A program made the translations under genes and the position numbers. The notes under the pieces were generated by a model. It was not told the DNA's origin and did no database searches. It saw only the letters and a list, made by a program, of their open reading frames with translations. Below are positions 26,979-36,179 of a stretch of 64,000 nt of DNA, piece after piece. This DNA comes from Alcanivorax sp. DSM 26293 (GTDB lineage: Bacteria; Pseudomonadota; Gammaproteobacteria; Pseudomonadales; Alcanivoracaceae), in contig NZ_FNUM01000003.1 in the NCBI RefSeq assembly GCF_900107995.1, positions 62,001-126,000 on the forward strand, written 5' to 3'. Numbering within the stretch: the first letter of the stretch is position 1; each line of letters opens with the position of its first letter.

Positions 26979-27705
26979 TACCGCACTCAGTGCCATTCAC
27001 CAACAGCTGGCGGCCCTGCGCGAACAGGGCGCCCACCGCTATGCCCCGGCCCGCTTCCGCTACCTGGAAGCCCAGAGCGAACGCCTGACGAAACTGGCAC
27101 GGGTGAGCCCCTCGCCGCTTGCGCGGTTGCGCGCGTCACTGACAGGTTTTCAGGCGGACTTTCAGCGAGAAGGGGCACAGCTTGATGCGCAGCTGGCAGA
27201 GCATGGGCTGACCGACAGCTTTGCGGCTCTGCGGGAACAAGGCGATCTGAAAGCCCTGCTGCGGCATCTTCGCAGCCGTCAAACCTCACAGGCCCCATCG
27301 GCTTTCACTGCCCTGCAGGAAAGCTATACAAGCAGCCAGGACGCCCAAGAGGAAGAGCCGGATAGCGACCCGGTCATTGCCCTGTTACGACAGCAGGAAC
27401 AGCGCGTGCTGGCCAGCCACGGGGTGGAAACGCCCAGCGCACCGGTGACGGACGGCCGCCCCCGGGAACTGAAAGCCCTGCGCCAGGTGCGCGCCAAACA
27501 GCACAGCCAGCGGAAGCGTCAGCGCATCGAGCAGGCCATTCACCAGACCCCCAGCGACGCCGGCCCGCTCAATTCCCATCGCCTGGTCAGCCGCGCCCTG
27601 GAAACCCTGCGCGACCTTTCCCCGGCCTACCTGGATCATCTGGTCACCCAGGTGGACACGCTGATGTGGCTGGAGAAACTGGCCAAGCAGCGGCGTTCGA
27701 CTTGA
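26971..27705 (+). CDS. DUF2894 protein, last gene of the stator-like operon
   Basis: 244 residues, cytosolic and helical. The N-terminus LSAIHQQLAALREQGAHRYA and the pattern HRYAPARFRYLEAQSERL match DUF2894; the C-terminus is helical (SRALETLRDLSPAYLDHLV). Start overlaps the OmpA-like gene. Function unknown; always an associate of DUF802/DUF3348 as far as I know. Confidence 0.78.
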   Translation: MADTALSAIHQQLAALREQGAHRYAPARFRYLEAQSERLTKLARVSPSPLARLRASLTGFQADFQREGAQLDAQLAEHGLTDSFAALREQGDLKALLRHLRSRQTSQAPSAFTALQESYTSSQDAQEEEPDSDPVIALLRQQEQRVLASHGVETPSAPVTDGRPRELKALRQVRAKQHSQRKRQRIEQAIHQTPSDAGPLNSHRLVSRALETLRDLSPAYLDHLVTQVDTLMWLEKLAKQRRST

Positions 27706-27742
27706 GTTATCGCCGGCCACGGGACACTTGCAGCGAACACGG

Positions 27743-28633
27743 TCAGGCGACATCGCCACGGGATTTTTCCAGCAAGGCTTTCAAGGGCAGCAACTCAAAA
27801 TGGCGCTCGGCCGTGATCGCATAGAAATGCTCCACGATATCCTCCAGCACCCAGTAGGTTTCCAGGGTGCCGCTATGCAGCTCATCCTGCACCACCACTT
27901 CCGGCACCAGGGCAAGCGCCCCGGAATCCCGCGCCAGCAGCCGCAACATCGCCATATCATCCACCTCGGCCCCCACATCCACCTTGACCCCCAGCTGCCC
28001 CATCAGCAGATCGAACTGGCTTCTGATTTCGCTACTCGGGCCCGGCAATAACAATCTGGCTGAGGCCAGATCCTGCGGGAACTGGAACTTCCTTGCCGCC
28101 TCACCGGGCGGGCCGACAATACAGACCCGTTGTTCCGCGATTTTCTGACACTGCAGGGTTGCCGACGAATCCGACACCACGGCGCGGTTAGAGAGAATCA
28201 CATCAAGCTTGTGTATGCGGAGCAGCTCAAGCAGTTCTTCCAGGGTCGCAGAGCGTATCTCCAGCCGGATTTCCGGCTCACTGATGATGGGGCGCAGGAA
28301 GTTTTCCTGGAAATTCCGCGACAGGGTCGCCACGGACCCCACACGGAGCCTGCGCAGTTGCAGAAAATCGCCACTTTCCGTGAGCGACAGCAGCTCACTG
28401 CCCAGGTTGAAGATACTTTCCGCATATTCCAGCACCACATGGCCGATTTCGGTGAGCTTGAGTACCCGGCCTTCCCGGGTGAACAGCTCATGGCCCAGCT
28501 GGTCCTGCAACTGTCGAATCTGCGAGGACAGGGCGGACTGGGAGACATGCAGTTGCTTCGCCACCCGCGTCAGGTGCCCCTCTTTGGCCACCATCCAGAA
28601 GTAGTAGAGGTGGTGGAAGTTCAGGTCTCTCAT
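27743..28633 (-). CDS. LysR-family regulator (NhaR-like), divergent from dabBA
   Basis: 296 residues from ATG 28633 (MRDLNFHHLYYFW, the usual start of NhaR-type LysR proteins); frame upstream to 28657 is less likely. HTH at ~10-60 (HLTRVAKQLHVSQSALSSQI), effector domain ~85-296. It is divergent from the dabB-dabA operon with a ~106-bp intergenic region, the classic position for a LysR activator of its neighbour. Inducer unknown (CO2/HCO3- status or Na+/pH are candidates). Confidence 0.85.
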   Translation of the reverse strand: MRDLNFHHLYYFWMVAKEGHLTRVAKQLHVSQSALSSQIRQLQDQLGHELFTREGRVLKLTEIGHVVLEYAESIFNLGSELLSLTESGDFLQLRRLRVGSVATLSRNFQENFLRPIISEPEIRLEIRSATLEELLELLRIHKLDVILSNRAVVSDSSATLQCQKIAEQRVCIVGPPGEAARKFQFPQDLASARLLLPGPSSEIRSQFDLLMGQLGVKVDVGAEVDDMAMLRLLARDSGALALVPEVVVQDELHSGTLETYWVLEDIVEHFYAITAERHFELLPLKALLEKSRGDVA

Positions 28634-28655
28634 TAACCATTCTCTAAATGTGAAC

Positions 28656-28670
28656 AATTCAAGATGAATT
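28656..28670. promoter_or_regulatory. Candidate LysR operator
   Basis: A dyad AATTC-N5-GAATT sits in the gap between the LysR gene and dabB, 23 bp before the LysR start. LysR proteins bind such interrupted palindromes near their own start. Assigned by position and symmetry only. Confidence 0.4.
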
Positions 28671-28739
28671 ATCTATTTTACAAAACATCTGCCTTTGCAC
28701 AAGATTCGCCCGTCGCCCATCTAGCAAAGGAGTTCCAGC

Positions 28740-30293
28740 GTGCTGGCTTACATGAATGCATGGCTACTTCCTGCCGTTTATACGCTCGGCTGGCTGCTGG
28801 TATTGGCGCAATCCCGACACCATTGGGCCATCGCCCGTAGCACCGGACGCCTGGGCCTGCTGGCCTGTGTTGGCGGCGCCATCATTGCCGTTTTCGGGAG
28901 TCTCGAGGGGAGCCCTGGCATCGATACGCTCGGGCTGGTCACGGCCACGCTGGTGGCATTGCTGGGCTGGGTCATCATCCATTTTTCGTGCCGCTACCTG
29001 ACAGGGGAACGCCAGCAGCAGCGTTTCATCCGCGCCATGTTGTTCACCATCGCCTGTGTCGGTGTGCTGTTGGCTAGCCAGCACCTGCTGGTGATCACCC
29101 TGGCCTGGTCCGGCACCAGTATCGGGATGCATTTCCTGCTGACCCACTACCGCGAACGCAAAACGGCCCAGATCGTGGCCCACAAGAAATTCCTGGTCAG
29201 CCGTCTTGCCGAACTCTGCCTGTTCGCGGCTCTGGCGCTGATTTATCACGCCAGCGGCACACTGCAGCTCGATGAACTGCGCCAGTTTCTGGCGACACAG
29301 GCTGCCCTGCCCCTTTCACTGCAGTTGGCTGCCGTGATGATCGTGCTGGCGGTAATCCTGAAAACCGCACAGCTGCCGCTGCACGGCTGGCTGATCCAGG
29401 TCATGGAGGCGCCCACACCGGTCTCTGCCCTGTTGCATGCCGGTATCGTCAATATCGGCGGCTTCATCCTGATCCGCCTGGCCGACCTGCTTAATCAGGC
29501 GGTCATTGCACAAGGGATTCTGGTCCTGGCCGGTACTACCACCGCCGTGCTGGCCAGCCTGGTGATGATGACCCGTGTCAGCATCAAGGTACGGCTGGCC
29601 TGGTCGACCTGTGCCCAGATGGGTTTCATGCTGCTGGAAATCGGTTTGGGCCTGTATGAGCTGGCCCTGCTGCATCTGCTGGCCCACTCCCTGTACAAGG
29701 CCCATGCCTTCCTCAGCGCTGGCGAAACCGTGGCCATGGTTCGGCAACAGGCGTACTTCACCGGTGGGGCCGACCGTGGCTGGCCCGGTCATTACCTGAC
29801 CTCCGGCTTGCTCAGTGGTGCCCTGGTTGGCGCATCGCTGTGGGGCTGGCAGAGCGTTTTCCCGGCGCTGTCGGTGCCGGTTGCCGCGCTGGTCATCGTC
29901 GCCCTGGGGCTGGGCCCGCTGCTCAGCGGCGAGCAGGGGTGGCGTGCCGGCCTGATGGCCCGCGGCGCCTTCATGGTGCTGTTTCTCACCCAGCTTTACC
30001 TGGGCTGGCATGTGCTGTTTGCGGCCATTGCGCCTCACAGCAGTCCGGTCGGTCTGCTGCAAACCGTGGCCATTATCCTGTGCTTCTCCGGCCTTTACGG
30101 GCTGCAGTTCTGGCTGCAGAAATACCCCGACGGCAAGCTCGCCACTACCCTCTATCCCTGGGCGTACCACGGCTTTTATCTGGATGAACTCTTCACCCGG
30201 GTCACCTTTCAGGTCTGGCCCGTCAAGCTGAAACCGGCCCAGGCCCAGACCCGGGTCCATCGTTTTGCCTCAGACAACGGAGAACCGGCATGA
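28740..30293 (+). CDS. dabB: DabB: NuoL-like membrane subunit of the DAB inorganic-carbon pump
   Basis: 517 residues from GTG 28740 (AAGGAG, 7-bp spacing). Multi-pass NuoL/MrpA-like protein; the helix with KTAQLPLHGWLIQVMEAPTPVSALLHAG (about 204-231) contains the conserved Lys and the P-x-P-V-S-A-L-x-H motif of proton-translocating subunits. With DabA it forms a membrane complex that uses the proton gradient to drive CO2 hydration and bicarbonate accumulation. Its ATGA overlaps the dabA start. Confidence 0.88.
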   Translation: MLAYMNAWLLPAVYTLGWLLVLAQSRHHWAIARSTGRLGLLACVGGAIIAVFGSLEGSPGIDTLGLVTATLVALLGWVIIHFSCRYLTGERQQQRFIRAMLFTIACVGVLLASQHLLVITLAWSGTSIGMHFLLTHYRERKTAQIVAHKKFLVSRLAELCLFAALALIYHASGTLQLDELRQFLATQAALPLSLQLAAVMIVLAVILKTAQLPLHGWLIQVMEAPTPVSALLHAGIVNIGGFILIRLADLLNQAVIAQGILVLAGTTTAVLASLVMMTRVSIKVRLAWSTCAQMGFMLLEIGLGLYELALLHLLAHSLYKAHAFLSAGETVAMVRQQAYFTGGADRGWPGHYLTSGLLSGALVGASLWGWQSVFPALSVPVAALVIVALGLGPLLSGEQGWRAGLMARGAFMVLFLTQLYLGWHVLFAAIAPHSSPVGLLQTVAIILCFSGLYGLQFWLQKYPDGKLATTLYPWAYHGFYLDELFTRVTFQVWPVKLKPAQAQTRVHRFASDNGEPA

Positions 30294-32746
30294 GCACACA
30301 GGCCCTGGCAGATCAGGTTCACGATGATGGCCTTGAGGCAGAAATCGAGGCCGCCATCCAGACCACCGTATCGCGGATCGCTCCTACCTGGCCGCTGGAC
30401 CGGATGATCGCCGTGAATCCGTACTGGGGGCACCGGGATCTGTCCTTTATGCAAACCGCCACGCAACTGGCCCGGCTGGCCGGCAGCCCCATGGCCCTGG
30501 ATGCCAGCGACTACCGGGACGCCTGGCAGGCCGGTGACATTGATGCTGACGCCCTGGCGCAGGCCCGGGATGAACTGGCGCCGGGCGAATCTGTTGAGGC
30601 GCTGCTGGACGCCCTGGAGACCCCGGCCGCGCCGCTGACGCCGGCCCCCTTGCTGTCGGATACCCTGGACAAACACCGGGATCTGCAGTCCGAACCGGCC
30701 TGGTGTGACACCATCACCCACCAGATCTCCCAGTTCTGTGCCGCCTACTTCGATCACCATCAGTCACAGTGGCGCCCCAGCCAGTCGGCGCCGCTCTACC
30801 CGCAATGGCGCAACTCCGTGGGCACGGATCACGGCATCGCCATGCTGATGAAGGCGCCGCAACTGTCGGCAAGGGCCAGCCAGCTGGCCACACAACCCCG
30901 GGAGCAAATTCGTCAGGCCATCCGGCAGCTGGGGATTCCCCGCGAGGATATCTGCCACTACCTGCAGGCCGTGCTGGCGCGGATCAGCGGTTGGGCCGCC
31001 TGGTGCGCGTACCGGAATTGGGAGGCGCAACTGGCCGGCGAGGAAGACGACACCCTGGTCCATCTCCTCGCCATCCGGCTCAGCTGGGAGTGCCTGATCG
31101 ATGGGGGCAGCCGCGCCCCGGACGCCCCGTGGACACAGTGGCAAGGCGCCTGGTCTGCCCATCTGCGCCAGGTAGACACGGTCCCCGCCACACTGATCTG
31201 GCAACGGGCCCAGGAAATCCATTACCAGCGCTCCCTGATTCGCAATCTGACCGCGCATCATGGCAACACGGACCCTGCCTTGCCCCAGGTGCAGGCGGCG
31301 TTCTGCATTGATGTGCGCTCGGAAGTGTTCCGGCGTCACCTGGAGGCCCAGTCCCCGCATATTCACACCCTGGGTTTTGCCGGCTTTTTCGGCCTGCCCA
31401 TCCGCTATGAGCCTCTGGGTACTGATCTGCAGCGGCCCCAGTTACCCGGCTTGCTGAGCCCGGCCATGACCGTCACCGACACCAGCGGCAGCGACAGCCG
31501 GGACCAGGCCATCACCCGCAAGCGGCAATCCCACCTGCGCAACCACCACAGCTGGAGCCGCTTCAAGGCCATGCCCCTGTCCGGCTTTGTGCTGGTGGAA
31601 TCGCTGGGGCTGGGCTACCTGTTCAAGCTGATCAAGCAGACCCTGCCCAGCCAGGCCCCCTTGGTGGCGGAGACCCGGAACGGTCTGTCCAGCAAGGACG
31701 CTGATGCACTCAGCCCCCGGCTGGACAGCGCCACCGCGGGCGATACGCAGCAGCAGGCCGAACTCGCCTGCCGGATCCTCACCGGCATGGGGCTGACCTC
31801 CGGCTTTGCCCCCCTGGTGCTGCTGCTCGGCCATGGCAGCCAGACCCGTAACAACCCGCATCAGGCGGCACTGGATTGCGGCGCCTGCTGTGGGCAAAGC
31901 GGCGATGTGAATGCGCGGACATTGGCCAACCTGCTCAACGATCCGGCCGTGCGGGAACGGATGCAGGATGCGGGCATTGCGATTCCCGACAGCACCCATT
32001 TCCTGGCCGGCCTGCACAACACCCTCACCGAGGAAGTCACCCTGTTTGATCTGGCCCGGCTACCGGAAAGCCACCGCGACGCCCTGGCGTCCATCCAGCA
32101 GCACCTGCGCCGGGCACAAAGCGGCGCCAGTGCCGAAAAAGCCACGAGACTGGGCCTGGCCCACCTGCAGGACAAGCCCGATGCCCTGTCCCGGGCACTG
32201 CGTCACCGGGCCAATGACTGGTCACAGACCCGGCCGGAGTGGGCCCTGGCCAACAACGCCGCCATGATGATCGCGCCACGGTCACGGACACGGGGCCTGG
32301 ACCTGCAGGGTCGCAGCTTTCTGCATGACTACGATTACCGCAGTGACCCGGACGGAGAACGGCTTGAGCAGATCATGACCGCCCCCATGGTGGTGGCGAA
32401 CTGGATCAACATGCAGTACTTCGCCTCCACCGTCGACAACCTGCGCTTCGGCAGCGGCAACAAGACCCTGCACAACGTGGTGGGCGGGAAACTGGGCGTC
32501 TTTGAAGGCAACGGCGGTGACCTGCGCATCGGCCTGCCAATCCAGTCCGTGCATGACGGCGAACACTGGCAGCACACCCCTGTGCGGCTGAGCGTGTTCA
32601 TCGAGGCCCCCCGGGAAATGATTGCCCAGGTGATCGAGAAACACGAAGTCGTGCGCCAGCTGGTCAACCACCAATGGCTTTATCTGTTCCGCGTCCAGGG
32701 TGAACAGGTAGAGCAGTACCAACAGAACCGCTGGATAGCCTGGTAA
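30290..32746 (+). CDS. dabA: DabA: carbonic-anhydrase-like subunit (UPF0753/DUF2309)
   Basis: 818 residues. The zinc site known from Halothiobacillus DabA (C351, D353, H524, C539) is conserved with the same spacing: C339 and D341 (FCIDVRSE), H515 (LLLGHGSQ) and C530 (ALDCGACCG). The cytoplasmic, beta-carbonic-anhydrase-like subunit is predicted to hydrate CO2 vectorially with DabB. Also intact: NPYWGHRDL near the N-terminus and the NHHSWSR region. Confidence 0.92.
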   Translation: MSTQALADQVHDDGLEAEIEAAIQTTVSRIAPTWPLDRMIAVNPYWGHRDLSFMQTATQLARLAGSPMALDASDYRDAWQAGDIDADALAQARDELAPGESVEALLDALETPAAPLTPAPLLSDTLDKHRDLQSEPAWCDTITHQISQFCAAYFDHHQSQWRPSQSAPLYPQWRNSVGTDHGIAMLMKAPQLSARASQLATQPREQIRQAIRQLGIPREDICHYLQAVLARISGWAAWCAYRNWEAQLAGEEDDTLVHLLAIRLSWECLIDGGSRAPDAPWTQWQGAWSAHLRQVDTVPATLIWQRAQEIHYQRSLIRNLTAHHGNTDPALPQVQAAFCIDVRSEVFRRHLEAQSPHIHTLGFAGFFGLPIRYEPLGTDLQRPQLPGLLSPAMTVTDTSGSDSRDQAITRKRQSHLRNHHSWSRFKAMPLSGFVLVESLGLGYLFKLIKQTLPSQAPLVAETRNGLSSKDADALSPRLDSATAGDTQQQAELACRILTGMGLTSGFAPLVLLLGHGSQTRNNPHQAALDCGACCGQSGDVNARTLANLLNDPAVRERMQDAGIAIPDSTHFLAGLHNTLTEEVTLFDLARLPESHRDALASIQQHLRRAQSGASAEKATRLGLAHLQDKPDALSRALRHRANDWSQTRPEWALANNAAMMIAPRSRTRGLDLQGRSFLHDYDYRSDPDGERLEQIMTAPMVVANWINMQYFASTVDNLRFGSGNKTLHNVVGGKLGVFEGNGGDLRIGLPIQSVHDGEHWQHTPVRLSVFIEAPREMIAQVIEKHEVVRQLVNHQWLYLFRVQGEQVEQYQQNRWIAW

Positions 32747-32804
32747 TCCCGGCTATCCAGCGTAACGCGATCATTCAATGCCTTGACCAACGGGAGAGAG
32801 AATC

Positions 32805-33107
32805 ATGTCGAGCCACACCCCACAGTCCAGTCATAAACTCATCAGCGGCGAGTTCTCCGCCGATGATGCCAAGACCATCCTGATGGCGTTGATAAACAAC
32901 AAAATCCAGTTTCATCAACTGGAGAGATGGAGCGGAAACGAACGCCTGGGCGCTGATAATCCCGTGGTTTCCAGGCGCATTGAGGAGTTGATGCAGACCA
33001 AGGAAGCGCTGGCCGCCCTGATCGAAGAATCCGAAGCCAAGGGCGCACGGCTTGCCATCCATTGCAGCATCGACATCACAATGCTGGAGAATGCCGCAGC
33101 CTCATGA
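32805..33107 (+). CDS. Small protein downstream of dabA, unknown
   Basis: 100 residues, helical, no signal peptide. Start ATG with GGGAGAG upstream. It lies 58 bp after dabA on the same strand and ends just before a hairpin, so it is probably the third gene of the dab transcript. No family recognised (motif ADDAKTILMALINNKIQFHQ). Confidence 0.6.
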   Translation: MSSHTPQSSHKLISGEFSADDAKTILMALINNKIQFHQLERWSGNERLGADNPVVSRRIEELMQTKEALAALIEESEAKGARLAIHCSIDITMLENAAAS

Positions 33108-33128
33108 TGCCTGCCTTGTCAGGCAAGA

Positions 33129-33152
33129 ACGGTGCCCCAACCGGGGCACCGT
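33129..33152. terminator. Hairpin between convergent genes
   Basis: A 10-bp perfect stem (acggtgcccc / ggggcaccgt) with an AACC loop, 22 bp after the small dab-linked gene. The U-tract is weak. It probably ends the dab transcript and may stop the opposing BCCT transcript. Confidence 0.6.
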
Positions 33153-33179
33153 GTTAAGTGAGACAGCCGGCCAGCCGCC

Positions 33180-35234
33180 CTACTTTTCCGTTTTTCCCTC
33201 ATCATCCTCCGGCGGATGGAGCAGGTCATCGTGCTCCCCCATTTCCCAGGGCAACTTGCCGGGGGTGAGATCCAGGAAGTGCAGGTAGTTTTCGAACTGG
33301 TCCAGGATGTCGCGAATGATGTCATCCTCGTCATAGCCGAACACATCATAGGAGCGACCACCTCGACGCAGGAATACCTCTGCCCGGTAGTAGTTTTCCT
33401 CTTTCATCACCGTGGACGCGCCACCGGCGGTCACGAAGCCGGGCACCGGCTGGCTGACCAGGCGGATGTCATAGACAAAGCCCACATGGCCTTCACGGTT
33501 TACCTGCAGTTCCGCGCGAATCAGGTTGTCATCAAACAGCACCCGGGCATCCCAACCCGCTTCTTTCATTTCCTTGACCACCTTTTCCATGCTTTGCATG
33601 GCTTTACCGCGAATGAAACCTTCCACATTGTCGCGGCCAGGGAAGTCCATCATGCCTTTCAGACGATGGCGCCACTGGGAACCGGTCAGGTGACGGCGCG
33701 TGGCCATGTGCATTTGCAAGCTGGTTTCGCGATGCCCTTCAATCACCAGCGCCCGCCACATGCCCACGGCAGCCAGGATAATGATGATGGCAAAGGGCAA
33801 GGCGCTGGCAATGGTCATGGTCTGCAACGCCTGCAAACCACCAGCCAGCAACAACACCGACGCAATGGTCCCTTCCAGCACCGCCCAGAAGACCCGCTGC
33901 CAGGCCGGGGTATTGAGCACGCCACCGGAGGCCAGGGAATCCACCACCAGCGAACCGGAGTCGGATGACGTCACGAAGAAGGTGACAATCAACAGGACCG
34001 CCAGGAAGGAAATCAAGGTGGACAGCGGCAACTCATCAAACAGCTTGAACAGCGCCACCGCCTTGTCGGTCTGCACATCGCCGACCAGGGTAGTCACCCC
34101 TTCATTCATGATCATGTTCAACGCCGTATCCCCGAACACGGAGAACCACAGGAAGGTAAACAGGGACGGCACCAGCATCACCCCCACCACAAACTCGCGG
34201 ATGGTGCGGCCACGGCTGATCTTGGCAATAAACAGCCCCACAAAGGGCGCCCAGGCGATGGTCCAGCCGAAGATAAACAGGGTCCAGTTACCGATCCAGT
34301 CGCTGTGGGTGTAGGCCTGCAGATTGAAGGTCCGCTCGACAATGCCACTCAGGTAGCTGCCGGTGTTCTGCAGGAAACTTTCCAGAATATGAATCGTCGG
34401 GCCCACCACGAAGACAAAAGCCATCAACGCCACGGCCAGCACCATATTCAGAATGGACAGGCGCTTCACGCCCTTGTCCATGCCCGCTACCACAGAGACA
34501 GTGGCCAGGGCGGTGACAATGGCAATCGCCGTGATCTGCACCCAGGTGGCCACCGGCACACCCCACAGATAATTCAGCCCCGCATTGATCTGCGCCGCGG
34601 ACAAACCCAGGGTAGTCGCAATACCGAACATGGTGCCGAGAATCGCGAACACATCGATGGCATGACCGATAGGTCCGTAAATACGCTCCCCAATGAGCGG
34701 GTAGAACGCCGAGCGCATGGACAGGGGCAAACCATGACGAAACGCGAAGTACGCCATCACCAGGCCCACCAGGCCGTAAATCGCCCAGATATGAAACCCC
34801 CAGTGGAAGAAGGCAATCTGCATGGCCTGCTTGGCCGCATCCACGGTCTGCGCAGCACCCGCCGGCGGTTCCGCATAATGCAGCACCGGCTCTGCCACCC
34901 CGAAGAACAGCAGCGCAATGCCATAGCCTGCCGAGAACAACATGGCGAACCATTCCGGGAACGAATATTCCGCTTCACCGTGATCTGGTCCCAGTTTGAT
35001 ATTGCCCCAGCGGGTCATGGCCACGCCGACAATAAAAATCAGAAACAGCGCCACCGCCAACATATAGAACCAGCCGAAATTGGCCGTAATCCACGCTTGC
35101 GCCGCGCTAAAGGCCTCACCTGCCCGTTCCGGGTCACTGATGGTTCCCACAATGAGAAGAAAGGACACCACAACGGCGGGAATGAAAACCGGAAACAGAA
35201 TGGTAGAGGAACGTAGCGTGCTTTTGTCCGTCAT
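33180..35234 (-). CDS. BCCT-family transporter (BetT-like choline/betaine uptake)
   Basis: 684 residues from ATG 35234 (AAGGA at 8 bp); an ATG at 35243 lies too close to the RBS. Twelve transmembrane helices with the BCCT landmarks FFHWGFHIWAIYGLVGL and FVTSSDSGSLVVDSLASGG, and the tryptophan-rich helix GNWTLFIFGWTIAWAPFVGL. A ~170-residue cytoplasmic tail, as in BetT, probably senses osmolarity. Imports choline or glycine betaine with H+ or Na+. Confidence 0.88.
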   Translation of the reverse strand: MTDKSTLRSSTILFPVFIPAVVVSFLLIVGTISDPERAGEAFSAAQAWITANFGWFYMLAVALFLIFIVGVAMTRWGNIKLGPDHGEAEYSFPEWFAMLFSAGYGIALLFFGVAEPVLHYAEPPAGAAQTVDAAKQAMQIAFFHWGFHIWAIYGLVGLVMAYFAFRHGLPLSMRSAFYPLIGERIYGPIGHAIDVFAILGTMFGIATTLGLSAAQINAGLNYLWGVPVATWVQITAIAIVTALATVSVVAGMDKGVKRLSILNMVLAVALMAFVFVVGPTIHILESFLQNTGSYLSGIVERTFNLQAYTHSDWIGNWTLFIFGWTIAWAPFVGLFIAKISRGRTIREFVVGVMLVPSLFTFLWFSVFGDTALNMIMNEGVTTLVGDVQTDKAVALFKLFDELPLSTLISFLAVLLIVTFFVTSSDSGSLVVDSLASGGVLNTPAWQRVFWAVLEGTIASVLLLAGGLQALQTMTIASALPFAIIIILAAVGMWRALVIEGHRETSLQMHMATRRHLTGSQWRHRLKGMMDFPGRDNVEGFIRGKAMQSMEKVVKEMKEAGWDARVLFDDNLIRAELQVNREGHVGFVYDIRLVSQPVPGFVTAGGASTVMKEENYYRAEVFLRRGGRSYDVFGYDEDDIIRDILDQFENYLHFLDLTPGKLPWEMGEHDDLLHPPEDDEGKTEK

Positions 35235-35674
35235 AATACTCATCCTTGATGACAGGGTTAGCTACAGAAAGACCGGCAAGGCCCCTCCAAAAAAAGTAAC
35301 CGCCCAATGCTAACAAAAATGAACGCCAGTAATTTTTAAATCCTGTTAGCACTGCCCCGGACCAGGAATGGCATTCATGAAATTTTCACATTGCCGACGG
35401 TTGCACTGATAACAACGTACCAGAAAAGGCAGGGAGGACAACAGCAAGTCGAGCTCAATCCGGCATCTTCACCGGAGAAGCCATGCGGCATCCAGACAGA
35501 AACTTCCGCGTCAAAAGCGAAGCGCAGGACAGACGAAGTCTGATCCGGAAAGGTGAGCGCAGGAAATGACCGCGGTATGAAGTGAATTTTTCAGTAGCAT
35601 CGAGGCTGTTGTTTATCAGGGCCAAGGCAGGGGAAAAAGGTGGACACCCAGGCAGTAACGGGCCCCAAAAACCG
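35235..35674. other. Gap between BCCT gene and integron; left edge of the cassette region
   Basis: 440 bp. The right part (35455-35674) is downstream of the HIT gene and contains no clear attC or gene; a minus-strand frame there looks like noise. The left part should hold the BCCT promoter. An 8-bp inverted repeat TGCTAACA/TGTTAGCA (35308-35315 and 35344-35351) resembles attC ends or an operator; its role is unresolved. Confidence 0.5.
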
Positions 35675-36112
35675 TTATTTTTCGATCTTGAGTGTGGCCG
35701 CAATTTCGTCCATTTTTTCTCTTGATGGAACGGGCAGATTCTTGAAACCAAACCTTACTTCGCCTTCTTTGACGTAAGCCATTTTTCTGAATACGACATC
35801 GTAAGGGTGGTTTTGCGGGAACACATTGAAATGGGCGTGCGCAACCCCATAGCCGTGAACTCCCATGCCAACACGACCAGGACTGTACATACTCATTATC
35901 TTTTGACCGATCTCAAAGCCGACACCCATAACGTGATTTGCAAGATCTTTGGGTAAGTCGGTGAAGTGGTCAATGTGCTCCTTTGGAAACACAACCGCCG
36001 ATTCGGGATAGGGTGCATGCAAAGGCACTATCGCTAAACAGACATCATCTTCGTAGATAACGCTGGCCTCAAGATTACCTTCGATTATTTGGCAAAATGG
36101 GCAGTGGCTCAT
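35675..36112 (-). CDS. HIT-family hydrolase, integron cassette gene
   Basis: 145 residues. N-terminal CPFCQII (zinc-type CxxC of HIT proteins) and the histidine triad region GVAHAHFNVFP, in which the third triad His is replaced by Asn. HIT enzymes hydrolyse nucleoside phosphoramidates or dinucleotides. It lies on the minus strand in the same direction as the other cassette genes, in an AT-richer block. Activity may be lost or altered. Confidence 0.82.
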   Translation of the reverse strand: MSHCPFCQIIEGNLEASVIYEDDVCLAIVPLHAPYPESAVVFPKEHIDHFTDLPKDLANHVMGVGFEIGQKIMSMYSPGRVGMGVHGYGVAHAHFNVFPQNHPYDVVFRKMAYVKEGEVRFGFKNLPVPSREKMDEIAATLKIEK

Positions 36113-36179
36113 TTGACTACCTCAGAGAAATATAACGCTTGCAGCAAGCGCGTTATCTGCTACCACTTTCGTGGACACT

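Noticed and set aside
23288-27705. Canonical Zorya defence system
   Set aside because: The channel and stator pair fit, but ZorC/ZorD or ZorE-type genes are absent and the partners are DUF3348 and DUF2894.
35455-35751. 98-residue frame overlapping the HIT gene end
   Set aside because: No start signals or family; overlaps a recognised gene in another frame.
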